The position numbers were made by a program, and so were the translations under genes. A DNA stretch of 64,000 nt from Pseudomonas paracarnis (GTDB lineage Bacteria > Pseudomonadota > Gammaproteobacteria > Pseudomonadales > Pseudomonadaceae). The stretch is taken from contig NZ_CAJFCN010000001.1 in assembly GCF_904063055.1 (NCBI RefSeq), positions 915,570 to 979,569 on the forward strand. The letters run 5' to 3'. Of the stretch, positions 57,899-64,000 are shown piece after piece. The notes below the pieces were generated by a model. That model saw only the letters and a program-made list of their open reading frames with translations, did not search any database and was not told where the DNA came from. Each line of letters begins with the position of its first letter. The stretch's first letter is position 1.

Positions 57899-57970
57899 CC
57901 ATCGCAGGCAAGCCAGCTCCCACAGTTGAAATACATGCCCCTGTGGGAGCCGGGCTTGCCCGCGATGAGG
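57899..57970. repeat. Mixed REP pair after kdpE
   Basis: First arm CCATCGCAGGCAAGCCAGCT (first family, reverse orientation), second arm GTGGGAGCCGGGCTTGCCCG (second family). A hybrid of two families in one element. Confidence 0.88.
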
Positions 57971-57991
57971 CCATCTGCAACACCCACACGC

Positions 57992-59029
57992 TCAACTCTG
58001 TTCGCTTTCATACCGATCCAACGTATCACTGGCAATCTCCCGCCCCAAAGCGATCAACTCCGGCGCTTTATAGAACTCGAAAAACCGGCACACCCGCTTC
58101 GGCACGTTGATCAGCACATCGGGCGGATACCCAGCGATCTTGTATTGCGCCAAGGAGGTTTGCATCACCTCGAAACTCTGGTTGATCAGGTCCAGCAGCG
58201 ATGCAGGCCCGACGTTGTCGATGATGAACGAGCCGGTCGCCGACTTCGGTGCGCCGGCTTTCTCCGGCGCCGCGGCAGGTTGCTGGGCTTCGGGTTCGGC
58301 AGACTCCAGCCACGGGTTGATTTCGGCGGCCTGGGCCTGCAAGGCTTCTTGTTCCAGTTTCATCAACTGCTCGGCCTGTTTGCGGCGAAACGGCAGGTGC
58401 GAACCCAGTGACTTGGCCAGGCTGTTGAAGCGGCTCTTGAACGCTGGCGGGCGCTGGATCACCGGCAATTGATAGTGCTTCTGGTTGGTGGCGTTGAGGT
58501 TGACCGCAATGATCAAGTCACAGTGGCTCGACACCACCGGCACGATGGGCAGCGGGTTGAGCAGGCCGCCGTCCACCAGCATACGGTTGCCTTGCATCAC
58601 CGGGGTGAACAGGCTGGGGATGGCCGCCGAGGCGCGCATGGCCTGGTGCAGGCAGCCTTCCTGGAACCAGATCTCCTGTTGGTTGGTGAGGTCGGTGGCG
58701 ACGGCGGTGTAGGGGATGCGCAGCTCCTCGATATTGATATCGCCGACGATCTTGCGGATTTGCCCGAACACCTTCTCACCGCGAATCGCTCCCAGGCGAA
58801 AGCTCACGTCCACCAGGCGCAAGACGTCGAGGTAGTCCAGGCTTTCGATCCAGTTGCGGTACTCGTCGAGCTTGCCGGCAGCGTAGATCCCACCCACCAC
58901 GGCGCCCATGGAACAGCCGGCGATACAGGCGATGTCATAGCCGCGTCGTTCGATTTCCTCGATCACCCCGATATGGGCGTAGCCCCTGGCGCCACCGGAG
59001 CCCAGCACTAAGGCAACACGTTTCTTCAT
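57992..59029 (-). CDS. Patatin-like phospholipase, RssA type
   Basis: A 345-residue patatin. The oxyanion motif GSGGARG is at 10-16, the nucleophile elbow GCSMG has Ser40, and the dyad Asp153 is in VDGGLL. The C-terminal part beyond about 215 is Lys/Glu/Ala-rich, not found in short RssA proteins. Cytoplasmic, no signal peptide. ATG 59029 follows AAGGA; the ten upstream in-frame codons are rejected. Confidence 0.88.
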   Translation of the reverse strand: MKKRVALVLGSGGARGYAHIGVIEEIERRGYDIACIAGCSMGAVVGGIYAAGKLDEYRNWIESLDYLDVLRLVDVSFRLGAIRGEKVFGQIRKIVGDINIEELRIPYTAVATDLTNQQEIWFQEGCLHQAMRASAAIPSLFTPVMQGNRMLVDGGLLNPLPIVPVVSSHCDLIIAVNLNATNQKHYQLPVIQRPPAFKSRFNSLAKSLGSHLPFRRKQAEQLMKLEQEALQAQAAEINPWLESAEPEAQQPAAAPEKAGAPKSATGSFIIDNVGPASLLDLINQSFEVMQTSLAQYKIAGYPPDVLINVPKRVCRFFEFYKAPELIALGREIASDTLDRYESEQS

Positions 59030-59245
59030 GGCCAGATCCTTCGCAAAACAGGGGCCCACAATGCACCCATCAAGGGGCCTGCTTCAATCCTTGCTGACAG
59101 CGCGCAAGATTTTTCCAGGCTCGCGATCAGGCTCGGGTATGCTCTGGCAATAGGTACTACCGATTTCAGGCTAAGGACAAGGCACTTTTCCCTGTAGGCA
59201 ACGTCTACAGGCTACGACTGAATTTGTATATTTGAGGTGTCATCA

Positions 59246-59524
59246 ATGAAAGCCTGGATCTGTGTGCCTGTGATCGTGCTGGCCTTGGCTGGTTGTGCCG
59301 GGAAAACCGCGTATCGCGACAGCTGTGGCTCGCAATTGGACGCCGCCTGGAAAGAACTGGACCTGGCCAAGGCCGAAGGTTTTGCCGGCACTGTCAGCTA
59401 CTCCAAGGCGTTGTCGCTGTTGACTGGCGCCAAGACTCAGCAGCAGTTTGAAGCGTTCGAGGGCTGCTCCAACAAGGCCGAGAAAGCGCGGTTCTACATT
59501 CGTGAGTCTCGCGCCGGGCGATGA
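59246..59524 (+). CDS. Small putative lipoprotein
   Basis: A 92-residue protein with a lipoprotein signal ending LALAGC. The mature part has a second and third Cys (SCGSQ, EGCSN) and an Ala-rich helical stretch. ATG 59246 is preferred to GTG 59237, which has no ribosome site; GAGG lies upstream. Function not recognised. Confidence 0.75.
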   Translation: MKAWICVPVIVLALAGCAGKTAYRDSCGSQLDAAWKELDLAKAEGFAGTVSYSKALSLLTGAKTQQQFEAFEGCSNKAEKARFYIRESRAGR

Positions 59525-59566
59525 CCCCGCAGCGGGCAGGATTTTTTATCGAAAAGTGAGGGCAGG

Positions 59567-60328
59567 ATGTCAGCGTTGGTCAATCAGTTAGTCGCTCAGG
59601 TCATTGGCCTGGAAGTAGGGTTACTGAGCTGCCAGGCTCGCCTCGCCGCCGTCACTGACGATGAAGCCTTGCATGATTTGCGCACCACTGTGCGACGCCT
59701 GCGCAGCCTGTTGCGCCCTTTGCGCGGGCTGCCCGGTGTCGAACAGCTTGAATTGGCCGCCAGCACGGTTGGCCAACTGACTACGCCGCTACGCGACCGA
59801 GAGGTGCTGGCGGCGTATTTGCATCAGCACGGTTATCACGACGCGGCTGATCGACGCCTGCGTCTGCAGCCCGAGGCTTATCGCCAGGTGGCGCAAAGCC
59901 CGGAGCTGGCGCACTTGCTGCTGATCCTGGATGCGTTCCCACGGTTTATCCGCGCATCCCAGCACCAGAAACTGCTCAAGGGCTTGCGCCCGCGTATCCA
60001 GAAACGCCTGGCCAAGCAATGGCAGGCACTCGATGGCGCCTTGAAGGACCCCGATCATGACCGCCACCGGCTACGGTTGCTGATCAAGCGTGTGCGCTAT
60101 GCCGCCGAGGCGTATCCCGAGCTGGACAAATTACCCACCAAGGCCCTGTCGCACTTGAAGAAAGCCCAGAGCGCGCTGGGTGACTGGCATGACTGTTGGC
60201 AGTGGCTGGCCCAGGCCGGGCACGAGCCTGACTTGCAACCCTGCGTAGCAGTGTGGCAGCGCACCATGCTCAAGGCGCAAGGCAAGGCCGACCGCGTGTT
60301 GGACACACTCAGCGCCGAGTGTTTTTAA
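59567..60328 (+). CDS. CHAD domain-containing protein
   Basis: A 253-residue protein with the all-helical CHAD fold. The conserved His/Arg/Lys pattern 'LHDLRTTVRRLRSLLRPL', 'RHRLRLLIKRVRYAAEAYPEL' is typical. CHAD proteins bind inorganic polyphosphate. It follows the lipoprotein by 42 bases in the same direction. Confidence 0.88.
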   Translation: MSALVNQLVAQVIGLEVGLLSCQARLAAVTDDEALHDLRTTVRRLRSLLRPLRGLPGVEQLELAASTVGQLTTPLRDREVLAAYLHQHGYHDAADRRLRLQPEAYRQVAQSPELAHLLLILDAFPRFIRASQHQKLLKGLRPRIQKRLAKQWQALDGALKDPDHDRHRLRLLIKRVRYAAEAYPELDKLPTKALSHLKKAQSALGDWHDCWQWLAQAGHEPDLQPCVAVWQRTMLKAQGKADRVLDTLSAECF

Positions 60329-60417
60329 ACCGGTCCGGTTTTTGGCCGGAATAGGCGCTGTGCCTGTGCAATTCGATGGTTAAGATTCCTCCAGGATTTT
60401 CTTGATGTGAGGTCGCC

Positions 60418-61215
60418 ATGCGCTTTAGTGATTTGCTCGACGCTGCCCGTAGCAATCCGCTGGATGTCACCATCCCTGCCGAATGGGCCCAGGGCCGGGC
60501 CACCTTTGGCGGGCTGGTCGCTGCCTTGCAGTACGAGGCGCTGCGCGCCCAGGTGCCGGCGGACCGACCGCTGCGCTCGCTGGCCATCACCTTTGTCGGC
60601 CCGGTAGCGCCGGATGTACCTGCCAGCTATCAAGTCGAAGTGCTGCGCGAAGGCAAGGCGGTCAGCCAGTTGCTGGGGCGCGTGGTGCAGAACGGTGAAG
60701 TGGCGACCCTGGTCCAGGCCAGTTTTGGCGCCTCTCGCCCCTCCGAAATTGACGTGGCAAGTGAGCCGCCACCGGTATTCAAACATTGGGATGAGTGCCA
60801 GGAACTGCCCTATATCAAGGGCGTTACCCCCGAATTCATGCGTCATTTGGCAATGCGCTGGAGTGTCGGTGGCCTGCCGTTTACCGGCAATAAATCTCGC
60901 GAGATGGGCGGTTGGGTACGGTTGAGAGGGGATGTAAAAGAAGAGCCACTGACCGAGGCGCACATCCTCGCCCTGGTCGACGCCTGGCCGCCGGCGCTAC
61001 TGCCACACCTCAAAAAGCCCGCGCCGGGCAGCACCCTGACCTGGACCATCGAGTTCATCCAGCCGTTGCAAGACCTGACTACGCTCGACTGGTGCCAGTA
61101 CCACGTCAACATCGAACACGCCCGCGACGGCTATGGCCACGCGGCCGCTGCGTTGTGGAGCCCGACCGGCGAGTTGATCGCCCTCAGCCGCCAGACCGTG
61201 GTGGTGTTCGCCTGA
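60418..61215 (+). CDS. Thioesterase family protein (TesB-like)
   Basis: A 265-residue double hot-dog acyl-CoA thioesterase. The N-terminal hot-dog begins at IPAEWAQGRATFGGLVAALQYEAL, and the C-terminal one contains the conserved DALTL-like region replaced here by LTWTIEFIQPLQDLTTLDW. ATG after GAGGTCGCC. Presumed substrate is a fatty acyl-CoA; not determined. Confidence 0.82.
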   Translation: MRFSDLLDAARSNPLDVTIPAEWAQGRATFGGLVAALQYEALRAQVPADRPLRSLAITFVGPVAPDVPASYQVEVLREGKAVSQLLGRVVQNGEVATLVQASFGASRPSEIDVASEPPPVFKHWDECQELPYIKGVTPEFMRHLAMRWSVGGLPFTGNKSREMGGWVRLRGDVKEEPLTEAHILALVDAWPPALLPHLKKPAPGSTLTWTIEFIQPLQDLTTLDWCQYHVNIEHARDGYGHAAAALWSPTGELIALSRQTVVVFA

Positions 61216-61224
61216 ACCCGCCGG

Positions 61225-61587
61225 TCAGTGGTGGTGCCGCTGCCGCCAGGCGCGCCACCAGCCACCGCTGAGCACAAAGCGCGGGAAGGTCACGAACTGC
61301 TCAACCACCAGGCGCTGCACCGCATCTTTGCGATCACTGAACGGCTCACTGGCCTGGGCTTCCAGGCTATGGCCGTGACGCTGCAACGCCAGGCCCGCGA
61401 CAATGCCAATCACACCGACCGCGAAGCTGGCCAGGCTCAGGCTGAACACGCCCGACACGATCAGTAGGAAACCGACGATAAACAGCGGCACGGCAATCAG
61501 GTGCAACGCCAGGTTGGTTGGGTGCTGATGGTTCTGTGGGTACTGACGCCATTGCCAGGCGGGGAGATTGGGGTGACGTTTGCCCAT
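61225..61587 (-). CDS. DUF962/Mpo1-like membrane protein
   Basis: A 120-residue protein with two hydrophobic helices (about 27-47 and 50-68) after an N-terminal HQHPTNLALHLIAVPLF segment, a DUF962-type pattern. Yeast Mpo1 of this family oxidises 2-hydroxy fatty acids; the two His near the helices are compatible. RBS GGATTCACCACC. Low-certainty call. Confidence 0.55.
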   Translation of the reverse strand: MGKRHPNLPAWQWRQYPQNHQHPTNLALHLIAVPLFIVGFLLIVSGVFSLSLASFAVGVIGIVAGLALQRHGHSLEAQASEPFSDRKDAVQRLVVEQFVTFPRFVLSGGWWRAWRQRHHH

Positions 61588-61704
61588 GGTGGTGAATCCT
61601 CTGTCCGTTGAAACAACTTGGACAGAGTTTAGGTTGAGGTGGGCAGGGTGGCGAATTGGGGCTGGCTATGGGGGTCATAGGCTGCAATTTAGGCGGAGTG
61701 ACCC

Positions 61705-62094
61705 TCATGCCCAAATGACACAGTCATGATCATCCATATGTACCAAGAACGTCAGCTCTTTATCGGTTATCCAAAACGGATATCCGGTGGTTTCGGCTAA
61801 CACAGAGGCTAGCACTCGAGCGTTTTCCATTCTCCAGGCGCTATACGCTGAGTCAAATACCAACAGAACCAGGCCATTCCCGCTAATGCGATGCGGCATC
61901 TCCTTCCAAAAGTCAGGGTTGTGTTCGGTGCTTTTCTCGTTCAGTTCGATGGGATCAAGCACATTGCTCTGCGCTTTGAAGAATTTTCTCGTCAGAGAGC
62001 TTATCAACAAGTTGAGTTCGCTCGAATCAAGCTTTCCAGCGTCGAGGTTCAGCGCATTACAGGCTTCGTCTATTTCGTCTTCCAGGTAACTCAT
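61705..62094 (-). CDS. Putative immunity protein for orphan Rhs tip
   Basis: A 129-residue acidic, Leu-rich cytoplasmic protein, no signal. It starts within the stop of the upstream toxin-tip fragment (TGATG, one-base overlap), which is the arrangement of toxin/immunity pairs. No named domain is recognised. It probably protects against the tip encoded at 62094-62444. Confidence 0.6.
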   Translation of the reverse strand: MSYLEDEIDEACNALNLDAGKLDSSELNLLISSLTRKFFKAQSNVLDPIELNEKSTEHNPDFWKEMPHRISGNGLVLLVFDSAYSAWRMENARVLASVLAETTGYPFWITDKELTFLVHMDDHDCVIWA

Positions 62095-62444
62095 CAGGGG
62101 ACACCTATTCTGGACCGGCTGACAGGAACCAGTTGGAGCAGTATATGGCCTCTTTTGGCTCCTCCGTCGCCTCTCTTTCCAGGTGTTTGATAGCCAATAT
62201 GAGGTGATTTCGGGCCTTCTTTACTTGGCACGAGCATAGGATCGTCAATATTCACTTCCGCTCCTCTATTGGGACCGGTTTGTACTCGCCATTCTGTTGG
62301 AAATGATTTGCCATATTGGTCTTTGCCCCATTTCGATACGCTGTATTCGGACCTGGGTATACCCGTTCTGCGAAAAGCCTCATCCAAACCATCGGTGGGA
62401 AAGAGTAGCGCCGTGGGTGTGAATGTGGGAAGGATTCCAGTCTG
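62094..62444 (-). pseudogene. Orphan Rhs C-terminal toxin fragment
   Basis: An open frame of 116 codons with no conventional start, bounded upstream by a stop at 62445-62447. It reads ...LPTFTPTALLFPTDG, then RTGIPRSEYSVSKWGKDQYGKSFPTEWR and HIGYQTPGKRGDGGAKRGHI, the pattern of a polymorphic toxin tip (type 47-like from memory). It lacks an Rhs core and appears to be a displaced C-terminal cassette downstream of the active rhs gene; a REPIN lies upstream. Confidence 0.6.
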
Positions 62445-62460
62445 TTAAGCGCAGATCCCC

Positions 62461-62548
62461 TGTGGGAGCGGGCTTGCCCGCGAAGGCGGTGTGTCAGTCA
62501 CTGCCTCTGTTACTGCACTACCGCTTTCGCAGGCAAGCCAGCTCCCAC
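62461..62548. repeat. Mixed REPIN upstream of the orphan tip
   Basis: Left arm TGTGGGAGCGGGCTTGCCCG (second family) and right arm CAGGCAAGCCAGCTCCCAC (first family), about 50 bases apart. Another hybrid element. Confidence 0.85.
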
Positions 62549-62726
62549 TTTTGATCTTCGTTGCTTTGAGTATTGCGTTCGCTTGACTGATCGGCACCAA
62601 GGCTTACCTCCGATGTTGTTGGGTCAGTTTGCACATGCATTGGCTGGTTCACAGTTATCGAGGTCAAGTCCCATCCCATATTCGATATTCAGAGTGTCTA
62701 GGGTAAGGAGATTTACCTGAACGGCA
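62549..62726. other. Gap with a possible gene remnant
   Basis: No full gene. On the minus strand, 62624-62733 reads without stops as ...SLDAVQVNLLTLDTLNIEY... ending DNCEPANACAN-stop, in a frame +1 to the immunity gene upstream. It looks like the coding end of a lost or displaced gene. Otherwise unassigned. Confidence 0.4.
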
Positions 62727-63137
62727 TCAAGACTGTATGAAGTACAAATTAGATGTGGACCCTTCGATTTTCTTGGCTTTGCCCTTTTTTAGGTACGCAT
62801 TGAACTCACGTTCCAAGGCTTGTTTATCTGTATATTTTTTGTACTTGCAGGGTGTTTCGCATGCGTACATATACAGCCTCCACGAGTCGAAACCGTCGAT
62901 CCTATCGTCCGGGCCGTAATCAAAGTCGACACATATTTCAGATAAGTAAACACTGCAACCAATACCGTGCAGCTCGTAGGTGACATTTGCAGCGACCGTC
63001 CCACGCTGCGGGATTTTTTTGGATCGCCACAGACCAATGATATTTTTGGTTCCAAACACTTGCTCAAGTAAGTCGGTAGCCTTTTTTACTTGCTCCAAGT
63101 ATTCTGTGATCAAATGTTCTAGCGTCTGAGCTCTCAT
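62727..63137 (-). CDS. Putative immunity protein of the Rhs toxin
   Basis: A 136-residue cytoplasmic protein starting within the stop of the rhs gene (ATGA overlap), as cognate immunity genes do. It is rich in Lys/Glu at the ends, with an SKKIPQRG and VYLSEICVDFDYGPDD core. AT-richer than the rhs core. Family not recognised with certainty. Confidence 0.7.
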   Translation of the reverse strand: MRAQTLEHLITEYLEQVKKATDLLEQVFGTKNIIGLWRSKKIPQRGTVAANVTYELHGIGCSVYLSEICVDFDYGPDDRIDGFDSWRLYMYACETPCKYKKYTDKQALEREFNAYLKKGKAKKIEGSTSNLYFIQS

Positions 63138-64000
63138 CGTCTAGGCCTTTCCAGTCTATCCAGTCCTACTGCATTTGAAGCGTCTATTACGTCCTGGGTG
63201 CTGTTGAACGAGCTGTTATGGTCACCTATATTCTGGATTAGTTTTATGGTGACTGGCGTCTTTGTTTGTCTTGCAGCGGCAGCTCGGTGGTGCCCATCAA
63301 CAATATAGCGTTGCTCGTTATACTCAAAAACGTCTATTGGCGTATTTTTATCGTATCCGTCGTTTCGCATACTGCGAGCAATTTCTTCCACACGCTTGGT
63401 TGACCGCTTCCCTTCAATGCTGTGTGTTCTATTTAAGAAGGTTGCGTCTACTCCGTGAACAAGAGGAGCTGAAGGCTGTCCATCATCCACGCTCGATTTG
63501 TAGGATGGATCGTCAGCACTCGTTTGCTTTTTACACCCATCATCGCCTGGGCATGAATTCAAGCCTAGCGGGTCTACCCACCCTGTCGGATTGGGCACGT
63601 ACTGGTAGCCATTGATCCCACCCGCCAACTTCACCGGGTCCGGCGTCAGATAGCGACCAATATCCGGATTGTAGTAGCGATGGCGGTTGTAGTGCAGTCC
63701 GCTTTCCGCATCGAAATACTGCCCTTGAAACCGCAGCGGGTTTTCGATGTTGCCTACGTCGAGCCGGGCGATCTGGCCGTAGGCGCGGTAGTGGGCGGAC
63801 CAGACGATTTCGCCCTCGGGGTTGGTCAGTTCCTGCGGGGTGCCGAGGTGGTCGAGTTGGTAGTGGTAGGGCTTGGTTTCTTTTGGGCCGAAACCGTCCA
63901 ACAGTGCCAGTGGGCGGAAGCTGCCGGGTTCGTAGAGGTAGCTGCGATGGCGTTCTGCATGGTGTTCGGCAATTAGCTTGTCGCCTTGCCAGAAAAACTC
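63134..64000 (-). CDS. Rhs family polymorphic toxin, C-terminal part (incomplete at window edge)
   Basis: The frame is open to the window end, so the N-terminal part is missing; 288 codons are seen. The Rhs core end is clear (YHYQLDHLGTPQELTN, RYYNPDIGRYLTPDP, NPTGWVDPLGLN). After the DPLGLN boundary a variable tip of about 150 residues begins; its HSIEGKRSTKRVEEIARSMRNDGYDKNTPIDVFEY...VDGHHRAAAARQTKTPV segment matches a ParB/Srx-like nuclease domain. Secreted or contact-delivered toxin for competition, by T6SS or a related route. The next gene overlaps as immunity. Confidence 0.85.
   Translation of the reverse strand, partial: EFFWQGDKLIAEHHAERHRSYLYEPGSFRPLALLDGFGPKETKPYHYQLDHLGTPQELTNPEGEIVWSAHYRAYGQIARLDVGNIENPLRFQGQYFDAESGLHYNRHRYYNPDIGRYLTPDPVKLAGGINGYQYVPNPTGWVDPLGLNSCPGDDGCKKQTSADDPSYKSSVDDGQPSAPLVHGVDATFLNRTHSIEGKRSTKRVEEIARSMRNDGYDKNTPIDVFEYNEQRYIVDGHHRAAAARQTKTPVTIKLIQNIGDHNSSFNSTQDVIDASNAVGLDRLERPRR

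Overview
The window is a chromosomal segment of a fluorescent Pseudomonas, most like the P. fluorescens group. The evidence is the gene order gyrA-serC-pheA-hisC-tyrA/aroA-cmk-rpsA-ihfB followed by a wzz...wbpM O-antigen locus and a ComEA gene, the ubiG-mupP-yciK trio beside mtaD/mtnA, many Pseudomonas-type REP/REPIN palindromes, and high GC outside the O-antigen region. No tRNA, rRNA, CRISPR array, transposase or prophage was seen.

Layout. 1-3.9 kb: purine uptake genes (PunC-like exporter/importer, Tsx-like outer-membrane channel, NCS2 purine permease). 3.95-12.1 kb: a plant-signal-type LuxR solo (PipR-like) between two divergent proline-iminopeptidase-like hydrolases; the right-hand hydrolase leads a complete dipeptide/oligopeptide ABC transporter operon. 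Each hydrolase has a lux-box-like element upstream. 12.2-17.1 kb: yciK, mupP, ubiG, mtaD on the minus strand and a divergent mtnA that has lost its expected catalytic cysteine. 17.5-29.6 kb: conserved core supraoperon from gyrA to ihfB and lapA.

29.9-45.2 kb: AT-richer O-antigen cluster (wzz, rmlA, wecE-like, wzx, two GT4 enzymes, wzy-like, an epimerase, and a PglC/PglD/PglE/WbpM-like set). It suggests an O unit started on a bacillosamine-type sugar and containing a dTDP-Fuc4N-derived sugar. A minus-strand acyltransferase with a hexanucleotide repeat tract in its promoter region ends the cluster.

45.7-49.4 kb: ComEA-like protein, then GntR regulator, DUF1989 protein, a tiny DUF2897 membrane protein and an ethanolamine-type permease. 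49.7-57.9 kb: complete kdpFABCDE potassium system, with palindromic repeats of three families in its gaps. 58-61.6 kb: patatin-like phospholipase, lipoprotein, CHAD protein, thioesterase, DUF962 protein. 61.7-64 kb: the 3' end of an Rhs polymorphic toxin (ParB-like tip), its overlapping immunity gene, and a displaced second toxin-tip/immunity pair.
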